Below are positions 21,178-29,266 of a DNA stretch of 64,000 nucleotides, piece after piece (position 1 is the stretch's first letter; every line of letters begins with the position of its first letter). This stretch comes from CALMBW01 sp963779645. GTDB lineage: Bacteria; Actinomycetota; CADDZG01; WHSQ01. The notes beneath the pieces were generated by a model. The model saw only the letters and a list, made by a program, of their open reading frames with translations. It was not told the origin of the DNA and did no database searches. The stretch is taken from NCBI GenBank assembly GCA_963779645.1, contig CAVZYX010000005.1, positions 310,001 through 374,000 of the forward strand. The letters run 5' to 3'. A program made the position numbers and the translations under genes.

Positions 21178-21945
21178 CTACTCCTCCTTGCCTTCTTCAT
21201 CATCTGAAGAGCTGTCATCTGAACTGGAATCTGCTGATTCTTCTTCCTCTGGATCTGCTTCGGCTGCGGGAGCTTCTTCGGCCGGTGCTTCGGCTGCGGG
21301 AGCTTCTTCGGCCGGTGCTTCGGCTGCGGGAGCTTCTTCGGCCGGTGCTTCGGCTGCGGGAGCTTCTTCGGCCGGTGCTTCGGCTGCGGGAGCTTCTTCG
21401 GCCGGTGCTTCGGCTACAGGTGCCTCCGCTTCCTTCTGGGCCAAGACCTGCCCCAACATGGAGCCGAGATCTCGCAACAGTGCGGCGAACACGTTCACCG
21501 TCATCTGGGCCGGCTGGTTGAACAGCATGGCGATCTTGGTGAGAAGAACCTCACGCGATTCGAGCTTCGCCAAGGCTTTCGCATCTTCGGCACTGATCAG
21601 CTTGCCGCCCTTGAGCGCCCCACCTTTGACGACGAGAACCGGGAACTTCTTTACGGCCTCATCCAACGCCTTTGCCGCTGCGACCACGTCGCCCTTCACG
21701 AAAACGATGGCTGTTGGCCCCACAAGGTTCTCAGCGAGATCCTCGTAGCCCACGTCGCGCACCGCTATACGGGCAAGGGTGTTCTTGAGCACCCTGTACT
21801 CAGCGTTGGCTTCCCGGAGCGCATTGCGCACCTCCGCAATGTCCGCCACACGCAGCCCGCGATATTCGGTCAGGAGCGCGGCGTCGGAGTCCTGGAACTT
21901 CGCAGTGATCTCTTTGACCGCTGCGGCCTTATCCGGTCTAGCCAT
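21178..21945 (-). CDS. rplJ: 50S ribosomal protein L10 with repetitive acidic tail
   Basis: Residues 1 to about 172 are a normal L10 (EYRGLRVADIAEVRNALREA, YRVLKNTLARIAV, LVGPTAIVF), which holds the L7/L12 dimers. Usual length is about 165-180 residues, but this one has 255. Residues 173-230 are five or more copies of a ten-residue EEAPAAEAPA unit, and the end is a Ser/Asp/Glu run. The extension lies beyond the L12-binding helix and is likely disordered. Expression is probably autoregulated through the leader upstream. Confidence 0.95.
   Translation of the reverse strand: MARPDKAAAVKEITAKFQDSDAALLTEYRGLRVADIAEVRNALREANAEYRVLKNTLARIAVRDVGYEDLAENLVGPTAIVFVKGDVVAAAKALDEAVKKFPVLVVKGGALKGGKLISAEDAKALAKLESREVLLTKIAMLFNQPAQMTVNVFAALLRDLGSMLGQVLAQKEAEAPVAEAPAEEAPAAEAPAEEAPAAEAPAEEAPAAEAPAEEAPAAEAPAEEAPAAEADPEEEESADSSSDDSSSDDEEGKEE
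21271..21420 (-). repeat. Five tandem 30-bp coding repeats in rplJ
   Basis: The 30-bp unit that starts agcttcttcggccggtgctt and ends cggctgcggg is repeated head to tail at 21271, 21301, 21331, 21361 and 21391. The first four copies are identical and the last ends in a variant (cggctacagg). Half a unit precedes them. Near-perfect identity implies recent expansion and possible copy-number variation between strains. The frame is kept. Confidence 0.95.
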
Positions 21946-22126
21946 TCGCTCTCCTTGTCCTTACCTAGAAATGAAAAAAGCGGCCGCCCATGCAGGGTCG
22001 ACCGCCATCAAGGCAACTCCGGTCTCACCTGCGTCGGGATGTTTAAGGAGTCGAACGTATCCGCACGGCGCTTGTGCCGCTACGCGGCGGCGCCTTAGCG
22101 AAACTCCCCCGACGGTCTCGGGCAAC
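21946..22126 (-). promoter_or_regulatory. L10 leader (rplJ autoregulatory RNA) with attenuator
   Basis: The minus-strand RNA between the putative start near 22126 and the rplJ ATG contains CCGAGACCGTCGGGG and, later, CGACGCAGGTGAGACCGG. These resemble the conserved L10-binding segments of ribosomal-protein leaders in this phylum. A strong terminator hairpin follows. The arrangement suggests that L10, or L10-L12, controls read-through into rplJL. Family assignment is by eye; a covariance-model search would decide. Confidence 0.6.
21971..22006 (-). terminator. Attenuator hairpin before rplJ
   Basis: Minus strand: GCGGTCGACCC pairs with GGGCGGCCGC (about nine pairs with one mismatch) around a short loop and is followed at once by TTTTTT. 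It lies upstream of the rplJ start, so it can only act as a conditional terminator. Confidence 0.7.
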
Positions 22127-22132
22127 CAGGAG

Positions 22133-22138
22133 AGGATA
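22133..22138 (-). promoter_or_regulatory. -10 element for the rplJL transcript
   Basis: TATCCT on the minus strand, the same -10 as at the str promoter, located just upstream of the L10-leader signature. No good -35 is visible at 16-18 bases. Confidence 0.4.
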
Positions 22139-22180
22139 ACGCAATCCACATGCCAGACTGCGCGGGTGGACCGCACACGC

Positions 22181-22882
22181 ATGAGTCAGATCGCGCATAC
22201 GAACCGCGACCTCGCCGGACCTTACGACCGACCCACCTTGGACCGCCTGATCGACGCCCTGCCTTCGAGCCCTCGCACTGTTCTCGATCTCGGATGTGGA
22301 GAGGGCTCGACGCTCGCCTGGATCCTCGAACGGTTCCCTGAAGCCACGGCGGTCGGAGTCGACCTCGCCCTCGGCCGAGCCCACCAGCGGACCGCTTCGG
22401 TCGCCGCGCGGGTCGAACTGGTCGAGGCCGACGCCACCGAAGTGAAGTTGGAGTCGGCTGATCTCGTGATGTGCGTGGGTGCAACCCATATCTTCGGTGG
22501 TCTCGAGCAGACTCTCGAGGCTCTGATCCCCTTAGCCGACCAACACCTCTTGATCGGAGACGGATTCTGGGAGCACCCCCCGTCCGAGGAAGCGCTCCAC
22601 GGTCTGGGCGGCGCCGCGCCGGACGAGTTCACAGATCTGCTGGGTGCCTTGGCCACCGCCGAGCAACGGTCTCTGAGGGTGGTGCACACCGAGGTCAGCA
22701 CCCAGGAGCAGTGGGACACCTACGAGCAGAGTTGGTGCGACGCCTTGGAGGCATTCGCCAACCAGAACCGTTCGGATCCCGATGCCGAGGCCTTCATCGA
22801 GGTCGCCATGGAGCACCGCCGCGGCTACCTAGAGGGCTATCGAGGTTTCTTGGGCTTCGTTCTGATGCTTTTGGAACGCTAG
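22181..22882 (+). CDS. SAM-dependent methyltransferase, class I
   Basis: 233 residues. The N-terminal half is a Rossmann methyltransferase fold with motif I VLDLGCGEGSTLAWI, an acidic post-I loop (GVDLALGRA) and motif II-like VEADATEVKLESADLVMCVGATHIFGG. The C-terminal half is helical. The substrate is not predictable. Start: ATG 22181 (MSQIAHTNRDL); a GTG at 22166 is a possible alternative. No clear ribosome site, so the message may be leaderless, divergent from rplJ. Stops 18 bases before the converging gene ends. Confidence 0.82.
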   Translation: MSQIAHTNRDLAGPYDRPTLDRLIDALPSSPRTVLDLGCGEGSTLAWILERFPEATAVGVDLALGRAHQRTASVAARVELVEADATEVKLESADLVMCVGATHIFGGLEQTLEALIPLADQHLLIGDGFWEHPPSEEALHGLGGAAPDEFTDLLGALATAEQRSLRVVHTEVSTQEQWDTYEQSWCDALEAFANQNRSDPDAEAFIEVAMEHRRGYLEGYRGFLGFVLMLLER

Positions 22883-22900
22883 CTTTCGCAGACTCGCGTA

Positions 22901-25300
22901 CTAGGAGCGCTCGATCCGGACCTCTTCCCAATCGCCATGGCCGAAGATCTTCACGTGCAAGAGACCCGAGCCCTGGTCGAAGTAGTAGGCCGAGTCGTCG
23001 GTCGACCGCAGTAGATCTAGTCCGTCGACATCCCTGAGAGCCCTTCCCCACCGTGTGACCTTGTACGCGGAATCAACCGGGATGGTCAGTTGGACCCAGC
23101 GGCCGCGGCCCCCGTAAAGAACGAACCGGCCGTTCCTGGGGGTCCCCCCGTTGTAGGCGACCCGATAGGTCTGGTCGGGGAACGCACTCGTCCACGCATC
23201 GTCGGAATCGTCGCAACAACCCATCAATCTTTGCTCGACCCCATCGCTCCGCTTCAACTTCACGGGTTTGATGGCGTTCGAGTTGTTGGCACCAACCATG
23301 AGAGACACGTACTCGGTCGGGCACACATGGGCGTTCCACTGCGTCTGGTACTTGCAGTCATCGGTTAGCAAGAAGGGGTTGTTCACGACGACAGCGCGCC
23401 CGGCGGTTCCCGTCACCGACCCATCAGTGTCGATGAAGACCTTCGCTTGATCGCCGTCCATCCCGGCTTCGGGATCGGCAAGATAGACGGGGTTCGCATC
23501 CACCAGGCGAACTCCGCTGGCGGAGTTCTGGGGACTGATGGAGAAAGCGTTGGGAGCTAGGTAGCCCAGGGCTCCCGATCGCCTCAGGCTGTTGTGGCGG
23601 AAGTTCACGAACGTGGTGTCCTTCGTTCCGACCCGACCGTCGTAGAACTCGTACCCGATGATCGGCGTCTCCGGTTCCCAGAAGAACGGAAGCGCTCGGC
23701 CGTTCGGACCTGTGTCCTCCCAGTCTTCGACCGTCCCGGGGTTTGCCGTCTCACCGACTACGAGAGAATCGACCAGCCAACTCTCCGATGACGCGAACGT
23801 TGCTCCAGCTCGGTTGTCGGCCAGCACTGCATTCCGCACGAAGTGGTTCTCGCCTCGCAGCCAGATACCGCGGTCACGATTGAAGTAGGACGTGAAGTTG
23901 TCGAAATAGACCGGCACGGTGTCCGACTCCTCGTCGGATGGATCCTCCAGCGGCCGGTAATAGGTCGATGTCGTGTTTCCGTTCTCGTCGGGGCCGTCGT
24001 CGACGTTCAGGCCGACGTTGCCGTTCGAATGAGCGACGTTGCCTTTGAACTCAGCCAGCGGTGTCCTCCGCGGCCACACGCCATCGTTCTCGGAGAGGCC
24101 CGTCGGGTGCTCCGGAAGCGCGTACCAGAATCCAGTGCCCTCAGAACCTGCCGCAACGTTGTTGCGGATGATGTTGTCGGGATTGGTGATCCAGAAGCTC
24201 GCCGCTCGTTCGTCGGTTGGCAGAAGCCCGTCCTCAACGGAACGGGTTCCTAGAACCAGGTTGCCGATCAGCTTGTTGTCGGTCTCGACACCGTCCTCAA
24301 AGAAGATCCCGTGACCGGCATGGTCGAAGCAAACGTTGTTCTTGATCTGCAGTCCGTGCGTTCCATGGATCGTCATGCAGCGATTGAAACTGTGGTGGAT
24401 GGAAGAGCGCTTGAGGTAAGAGGTCTCGGCGCGTCCCTCCATGTGGAAGTGAACCGGGTATCGCCTCAAGAGCAGCCTCTGGCCCATGCGATCGAACTCA
24501 ACGCCTTCGATGCGCGCCTCGCCGCCCTCCATGATCATCACGTGTCCGCCGAATCCCTCGTCGTCGGAGTCGTCGGCACCGCGGATAACCACGTTTCGTG
24601 TGAGTAGCCCGACCTCTGCACGCTCGTCGACGGTTCGGCCATCGAACGTCTGCAGTTCACCCCAGTGACGACGACGGAGTGGCTCGTTCAACTCGACTGT
24701 CGATCCCGACACGTTCGTGATGGTGCGTTCCTCGTCGTGGGTACTCCAGTAGGAGCTGGACGCGATCACGATCCTGTCCCCGGGCCTCCAGGGCATGGGG
24801 CGCAGCAATTCGATGCTTCGCGATCCCCCTTCCGCGGTCCGCGCTAGCCTGGTCCACCCTTTGATCTTGCGCCCATGGAGCTCGAGGTTCCCGCCCATGA
24901 CGCCAAGGAAACGCGTACCCATGTCCATCACGTTCTCTTTGCCGGAACCGGTCAGCGTGATGGCAGCCCGATGTTGGAAGGGTTGGTCAGCCGTTCCCAC
25001 TTCCAGCGTTCCGTGGACCATGATCCAGGCAGCCGTGAGGTCGAGATCGCGCGGGGCGAAAGACAAGGTTCCGTCGACCTGAACACCGCCTAACGAAGGG
25101 GTGCTCGTGTCCAGACTGACCGAGATGCCCTGAGGGATCTCGACCTTGTCACCTCGTTCGGGAACTGGCCCTCCCCAGGTGGCCGGGTCAGACCATGCGC
25201 CGGATGCCTTGGCGACTCTGGCAGTGGCAGCCAGTCCAGCGGATGGCAGCGACAGCGCGAGAACAGCGATGCACAGCAGTGAAGCGGACGAACGCCGCAA
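22901..25300 (-). CDS. Secreted G8-domain / right-handed beta-helix protein (CEMIP-like)
   Basis: About 799 residues. A Sec signal peptide (RRSSASLLCIAVLALSLPSA, cleaved after GLAA) is followed by a G8 domain starting SGAWSDPATWGGPVP, with many spaced glycines and the GTLEVGTADQPF strand. Next come a segment like animal CEMIP/TMEM2 (GWTRLARTAEGG, WRPGDRIVIASS) and a long parallel beta-helix rich in N-G-x repeats. Such proteins bind or cut polysaccharides. Start chosen at TTG 25300 with GGAAGGG upstream; a TTG at 25318 is possible. The exact substrate is unknown. Confidence 0.85.
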   Translation of the reverse strand: MRRSSASLLCIAVLALSLPSAGLAATARVAKASGAWSDPATWGGPVPERGDKVEIPQGISVSLDTSTPSLGGVQVDGTLSFAPRDLDLTAAWIMVHGTLEVGTADQPFQHRAAITLTGSGKENVMDMGTRFLGVMGGNLELHGRKIKGWTRLARTAEGGSRSIELLRPMPWRPGDRIVIASSSYWSTHDEERTITNVSGSTVELNEPLRRRHWGELQTFDGRTVDERAEVGLLTRNVVIRGADDSDDEGFGGHVMIMEGGEARIEGVEFDRMGQRLLLRRYPVHFHMEGRAETSYLKRSSIHHSFNRCMTIHGTHGLQIKNNVCFDHAGHGIFFEDGVETDNKLIGNLVLGTRSVEDGLLPTDERAASFWITNPDNIIRNNVAAGSEGTGFWYALPEHPTGLSENDGVWPRRTPLAEFKGNVAHSNGNVGLNVDDGPDENGNTTSTYYRPLEDPSDEESDTVPVYFDNFTSYFNRDRGIWLRGENHFVRNAVLADNRAGATFASSESWLVDSLVVGETANPGTVEDWEDTGPNGRALPFFWEPETPIIGYEFYDGRVGTKDTTFVNFRHNSLRRSGALGYLAPNAFSISPQNSASGVRLVDANPVYLADPEAGMDGDQAKVFIDTDGSVTGTAGRAVVVNNPFLLTDDCKYQTQWNAHVCPTEYVSLMVGANNSNAIKPVKLKRSDGVEQRLMGCCDDSDDAWTSAFPDQTYRVAYNGGTPRNGRFVLYGGRGRWVQLTIPVDSAYKVTRWGRALRDVDGLDLLRSTDDSAYYFDQGSGLLHVKIFGHGDWEEVRIERS

Positions 25301-25407
25301 TAGACCCTTCCCCCCCAATAGATACCGTGTTCATTGTCGAAAACTTCCGACGGGGAAGATATCGGCACATCCGGCAAAAAAGATGAAGCAGGTCGAGCGA
25401 TGGGTGG

Positions 25408-25436
25408 TTGCTCTGACAGAGGTGCTCAGTCATAAT
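25408..25436 (+). promoter_or_regulatory. Putative promoter upstream of rsgA leader
   Basis: TTGCTC (25408-25413), a 17-base spacer and CATAAT (25431-25436). The -10 matches consensus at five of six positions. It is placed so that the transcript begins about 30 bases before the structured leader. Confidence 0.5.
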
Positions 25437-25471
25437 GAGGCCGGTCCGGCGAGCGACTTTGACCCCCGGAC

Positions 25472-25546
25472 GGAAAGGAGCGAACTATGAGGATGTCCAC
25501 TGGAGGTTTCAACCTCTAGGCCCACGCGGGTTCGCTCCTTCCTTTC
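25472..25546 (+). promoter_or_regulatory. Leader hairpin enclosing a 10-codon mini-ORF
   Basis: GGAAAGGAGCGAAC (25472-25485) is complementary to a segment at 25530-25546 (one three-base bulge), so the strong AAGGAG ribosome site can be locked in a stem. Inside is ATG...TAG at 25487-25519, encoding MRMSTGGFNL, and a second small hairpin GAGGTT/AACCTC. This looks like a translational or leader-peptide switch; no known riboswitch is recognised. The rest of 25301-25690 holds no gene. Confidence 0.45.
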
Positions 25547-25690
25547 CACTGAATCCCCCTGAAGGACCCGGATGCGTGTCGGGCACGGTAGGTGCCGTCG
25601 CGGCGCGGTCGCTTCTCGCGTCCCTGTTCGAGGGCCCTGCCTCACATTTGAGCGGGAACCAAGAGTTTCCCTGAGCAGGAGGTACGCCTG

Positions 25691-25885
25691 ATGCTTGTAC
25701 TCGGATCAGTAGTTCGTAACGGCGACAGAGCGATGGTTGCCGTACATACCGGCCCAAGAACCGACGATCCGGAAGCGGACCGTGACGAGCGATCCCACGG
25801 TCCCCCGGGCCGTCCGACCTGCCGGATGGAGCCCCGATGGTTGCAGAACGCTCCGCTGGGCAGGCACCCTTACAACGAGAGGTGA
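25691..25885 (+). CDS. Possible 64-residue ORF ahead of rsgA
   Basis: An ATG eight bases after AGGAGG opens a 64-codon frame that stops four bases before the rsgA start. The product begins MLVLGSVVRNGDRAMVAVHTG and becomes Arg/Pro/His-rich. It matches no family I know. The ribosome site and tight coupling argue for translation; the composition argues against a folded protein. Alternatively it is a leader ORF or degraded reading frame. Confidence 0.35.
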   Translation: MLVLGSVVRNGDRAMVAVHTGPRTDDPEADRDERSHGPPGRPTCRMEPRWLQNAPLGRHPYNER

Positions 25886-25889
25886 TCTG

Positions 25890-26945
25890 TTGACACTTGA
25901 AGAACTCGGCTGGAACGAGTGGTTCCAGACCCAGTTGGATGAGCTCGAGGACGAGACCCTGGTGCCCGCCAGGGTCTCCGTCGAGCACCGACGCGGATTC
26001 ACGGTCCTCACGCCTGCCGCCGAACTTTCGGCGGATGTACCCGGCCGCCTTCGGAAAGAAGCAGGGTTCAGTTCCGATCTTCCCGGTGTCGGAGATTGGG
26101 TGGCGCTCAGGCTTCTGCCTGGAGAGGACAAGGCAGTGATCGAAGCGGTGCTCGGTCGGCGCTCGCAGTTCTCGCGCAAGATCGCGGGCGATCAGGTGGA
26201 CGAACAGGTGGTTGCCGCTAACGTGGACCACGTTTTCTTGGTGTCCGCCATGAACGAGGACCTGAACCTTCGAAGGATCGAGCGCTACCTCACGCTCGCA
26301 TGGGAAAGCGGAGCACAACCCGTCGTCGTGCTGACCAAAGCAGATCTTTGCAATGAGGTCGACGAAGCGATGGCCAGCGTGGTGGCCGTTTCGCCCGGCG
26401 CCCCGGTTCACGCGACGAGCACGGTCACCGGGGTGGGGTTCGATGAACTCGAGCCATATCTGACAACTGGAACGGTGGCCGTCATGGGCTCGTCCGGCGT
26501 CGGAAAGTCGACGCTGATCAACCGATTGATGGGCACCGAGCACATGAAGGTGGCCGAGATCCGGTGGGACGGGAAAGGCCGCCACACGACCACACATCGC
26601 GAACTCGTTCGCCTCCCGCAAGGCGGGTGGATCATCGATACGCCCGGCATGCGGGAGATCCAGCTTTGGGATGCGGGCGAGGGCCTCGAAGCCGCGTTCT
26701 CGGACATCGCAGAGCTCGCCGTCCAGTGCAAGTTCAACGACTGTAAACACGAGACGGAGCCTGCATGCGCGGTGAAGCTCGCCGTGCAAGAGAACCGACT
26801 CGATCCCAAGCGATTGGAGAGTTACCGCAAACAGCTACGCGAGATGGCAGCGCTGGCGCGGAAGATCGACAAACGGCTAGCCAGCACCGAATCCAAGAAG
26901 TGGACGAAGATGTACAAGGAAGCGAGCAAGCGGTCCCGCCACTAA
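25890..26945 (+). CDS. rsgA: Ribosome small subunit-dependent GTPase A
   Basis: 351-residue circularly permuted GTPase that checks late 30S maturation. Order: OB domain (GDWVALRLLPGEDKAVIEAV), permuted G4 TKADL, then G1 GSSGVGKST, G3 DTPGM, and the zinc domain with CKFNDCKHETEPACAV. Charged C-terminal helix. Start: TTG 25890, with GAGAGGTGA a few bases upstream; the longer in-frame reading overlaps the preceding small ORF and has no ribosome site. Confidence 0.94.
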   Translation: MTLEELGWNEWFQTQLDELEDETLVPARVSVEHRRGFTVLTPAAELSADVPGRLRKEAGFSSDLPGVGDWVALRLLPGEDKAVIEAVLGRRSQFSRKIAGDQVDEQVVAANVDHVFLVSAMNEDLNLRRIERYLTLAWESGAQPVVVLTKADLCNEVDEAMASVVAVSPGAPVHATSTVTGVGFDELEPYLTTGTVAVMGSSGVGKSTLINRLMGTEHMKVAEIRWDGKGRHTTTHRELVRLPQGGWIIDTPGMREIQLWDAGEGLEAAFSDIAELAVQCKFNDCKHETEPACAVKLAVQENRLDPKRLESYRKQLREMAALARKIDKRLASTESKKWTKMYKEASKRSRH

Positions 26946-26960
26946 CTCGCTCGGGCTACG

Positions 26961-26979
26961 GTCCGAGGCGAACTCGGAC
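26961..26979. terminator. Hairpin between converging rsgA and rplA
   Basis: GTCCGAG/CTCGGAC, a perfect 7-bp stem with a GCGAA loop, 15 bases past the rsgA stop. No T-tract, so termination strength is doubtful. Confidence 0.4.
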
Positions 26980-26981
26980 GG

Positions 26982-27065
26982 CTATTCCTGTTCGCAGGCT
27001 CTGACGTCTTCGCCGTTGTAGCAGGTGTCCTGTCCGGTGCCTCCGTCTACGGCATCGCGCCCGGG
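26982..27065 (-). pseudogene. Remnant of a secreted repeat-protein C-terminus behind rplA
   Basis: Directly after the rplA TAA and in the same frame, the minus strand stays open for 27 codons to a TAG. It reads GGTGQDTCYNGEDVRACE, like the Asp/Gly/Cys motif that closes many actinobacterial secreted repeat proteins. There is no start codon. It could be coincidence, but the two spaced cysteines and the DGGTG motif make a decayed fragment plausible. Confidence 0.35.
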
Positions 27066-27791
27066 TTAGGCAGGGGCGGTCTCGAGTTCGTCGGAGAGGT
27101 CTTTTGCCTTACCTGTGTCGATCCGGATCCCGGGACCCATCGTTGTCGAGACCGTCATGGACTTGAGATAGCGACCCTTTGCTGCAGCGGGCTTCGCACG
27201 GACGATCTCGTCAACTGCGGCGACATAGTTCTCGGCGAGGTCTTCGGGACTGAACGACTTCTTGCCGATGATCATGTGCAGGTTCCCCTGCTTGTCGGTC
27301 CTGTACTCGATCATCCCGCCCTTGATGTCTCGAACGATCTTGCCCACGTCTTCAGTCACGGTTCCGGACTTGGGGTTGGGCATGAGCCCGCGGGGGCCGA
27401 GAACACGACCGAGCTTTCCGACCGTCGGCATCATGTCGGGGGTTGCGACGACTGCATCGAAATCGAGGAACCCACCCTGGACCCGCTCGGCGAGGTCATC
27501 GTCACCGACGACGTCCGCTCCCGCCGATTCAGCATCCTTCGCCTTCTCGCCCTTGGCGAAAACGGCAACACGCATCGTCTTGCCGGTTCCTTTGGGAAGC
27601 GAAAGTGCACCGCGCACCATCTGATCCGGCTTACGGGGGTCAACACCGAGCCTGATGTTGAGTTCGACGGTTTCATCGAACTTAGCGGCCGGGAGGTCCT
27701 TCACGAGCTTGAGTGCCTCTGAAGGTGAGTAGAGCTTGTCGCGATCGACAATCTTCAAGGCTTCTTGCAGCCTTTTTCCATCCTTGGGCAT
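27066..27791 (-). CDS. rplA: 50S ribosomal protein L1
   Basis: 241 residues. Family blocks are FDETVELNIRLGVDPRKPDQMVRGALSLPKGTGK, GRVLGPRGLMPNPKSGTV and VSTTMGPGIRID. It forms the L1 stalk and, in many bacteria, represses its own operon. It is 68 bases after rplK and last in secE-nusG-rplK-rplA. rplJL is about 5 kb away, not adjacent as in E. coli. Confidence 0.97.
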   Translation of the reverse strand: MPKDGKRLQEALKIVDRDKLYSPSEALKLVKDLPAAKFDETVELNIRLGVDPRKPDQMVRGALSLPKGTGKTMRVAVFAKGEKAKDAESAGADVVGDDDLAERVQGGFLDFDAVVATPDMMPTVGKLGRVLGPRGLMPNPKSGTVTEDVGKIVRDIKGGMIEYRTDKQGNLHMIIGKKSFSPEDLAENYVAAVDEIVRAKPAAAKGRYLKSMTVSTTMGPGIRIDTGKAKDLSDELETAPA

Positions 27792-27859
27792 ATCTATCTC
27801 CTCCTTGCGGTCTGCGGCGGCCGCTTGGGTCGCCTCCCGCTACTAGGTCTTGTTACTGG

Positions 27860-28297
27860 TTACTGGACGGTGATGCCCATGCTGCGGGCAGTCCCCTCCA
27901 CGATCTTCATCGCTGCTTCGACATCGTTGGCGTTCAGGTCCGGCATCTTGATCTCGGCGATCTCCCGGACCTGATCCTTGGTCACGGTACCAACCTTGTT
28001 GCGGTTCGGTTCGCCTGATCCTTTTGCTACACCGGCCTTCTGACGCAAGAGAACCGCCGCAGGTGGGGTCTTGGTGATGAACGAGAAAGAGCGGTCCTCG
28101 TAGACGGTGATCTCGACGGGAACAACCGTTCCGGTCGATTGCTGGGTAGCGGCGTTGTACTGCTTGCAGAACTCCATGATGTTGATGCCGGCCTGACCGA
28201 GCGCGGGACCAACCGGAGGCGCAGGCGTCGCCTGTCCACCCGTTATCTGTAGCTTCAGTATCTGAGCGACCTTTTTCTTCTTGCCACCCTCTGCCAT
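27860..28297 (-). CDS. rplK: 50S ribosomal protein L11
   Basis: 145 residues with ITGGQATPAPPVGPALGQAGINIMEFCKQYN (the proline-rich switch at the thiostrepton site) and TKDQVREIAEIKMPDLNA. Needed for the stringent-response sensing of stalled ribosomes. It starts 12 bases downstream of the nusG stop. Confidence 0.97.
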   Translation of the reverse strand: MAEGGKKKKVAQILKLQITGGQATPAPPVGPALGQAGINIMEFCKQYNAATQQSTGTVVPVEITVYEDRSFSFITKTPPAAVLLRQKAGVAKGSGEPNRNKVGTVTKDQVREIAEIKMPDLNANDVEAAMKIVEGTARSMGITVQ

Positions 28298-28309
28298 CTG
28301 GGTCTCCTT

Positions 28310-29266
28310 CTACAGCTTCGCTACTTGGTCGAAACCAAGCTCGACCGGTGTCTCCCGGCCGAAGATGTTAACCAGCACTTTGAGTTTGGATTGGTCGACG
28401 TTGATCTCTGCGATCGACCCTGTGAAGTTCGCGAACGGTCCGGATGTAACTCGAACGCTCTCGTTCTCTTCGAACTCGAGACGGGGCTTGAGCTTCTTCT
28501 TCTCTTCGGGCTTGACCCCGAGGATCCGGTCCACTTCTTTCTCTGAAAGGTGTGTTGGCTTTGCCCCTGACCCAACGAAGCCCGTGACACCCGGCGTTTC
28601 CCTCACGCACCTCCAGGAGTCGTCCTCGAGGTACATCCTGACGAGTAGGTAACCGGGGAACACTTTCTTCTGAACGATCTGCTTCTTCCCGGACTTGATC
28701 TCCATAACATCTTCCATGGGGATCACAACCTCGAAAACGAGATCCTCGACGTTCATCGATTGGATGCGGGACTCGAGGTTCGTTTTGACTTTGTTCTCGT
28801 AGCCCGCGTAGGTGTGAACGACGTACCAAGAGCCGGGACGTTCGTTCGGAGGCACGACCAAGTCGTAGTCGTCGAACTCCGCCTCAGCTTCGGCCTTAAC
28901 GGCTGCCACCGGTGCTTCAGCTTCTACAGGTTCCTGGGCGTCGAGTGATTCTGCCTCTGCCTGTGGTTCCGCGACCTCTTCTCCAACGGGCTCGTCGGAG
29001 CCAACGTCGGCGACATCGGCAGAAGCAAGTTCGGCGACCTCTTCAACCGGTCCTTCGACCTCTGCGGAATCTTCGACCTGCGGTTCGAGAGCTTCGGCGA
29101 AAGCGGGCTCCACATCAGCTTCGGCTCCCTCTTCTGCCAAGACGCGAGCCGCCTCAGATTCGTCACCCTGAGGATCAGGCGACGACTCGGAGAAACCTGC
29201 GAGCTCTTCCTCGACTACAGCTTCTTGCGGATCTTCGACGTCCACCGGCTGATTGATGTCGCTCAC
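28310..29266 (-). CDS. nusG: Transcription termination/antitermination factor NusG
   Basis: 318 residues from GTG 29266. The first ~143 residues are low-complexity and strongly acidic (Glu, Ala, Val, Asp, Pro), as in other actinobacterial NusG but long. The NGN domain starts WYVVHTYAGYENKVKTNLE and contains KVFPGYLLVRM. The C-terminal KOW domain is VRVTSGPFANFTGSIAEI. The GTG overlaps the expected secE stop (GTGA). Because of an indel in secE, the raw reading frame runs from secE into nusG without a stop. Confidence 0.93.
   Translation of the reverse strand: MSDINQPVDVEDPQEAVVEEELAGFSESSPDPQGDESEAARVLAEEGAEADVEPAFAEALEPQVEDSAEVEGPVEEVAELASADVADVGSDEPVGEEVAEPQAEAESLDAQEPVEAEAPVAAVKAEAEAEFDDYDLVVPPNERPGSWYVVHTYAGYENKVKTNLESRIQSMNVEDLVFEVVIPMEDVMEIKSGKKQIVQKKVFPGYLLVRMYLEDDSWRCVRETPGVTGFVGSGAKPTHLSEKEVDRILGVKPEEKKKLKPRLEFEENESVRVTSGPFANFTGSIAEINVDQSKLKVLVNIFGRETPVELGFDQVAKL

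Noticed and set aside
21271..21420. Regular 30-bp repeats as a possible CRISPR array
   Set aside because: Repeats are directly adjacent with no spacers and encode a continuous peptide in frame with L10.
25509..26789. 426-codon minus-strand ORF opposite rsgA
   Set aside because: Shadow of rsgA; no recognisable domain and no start signal.
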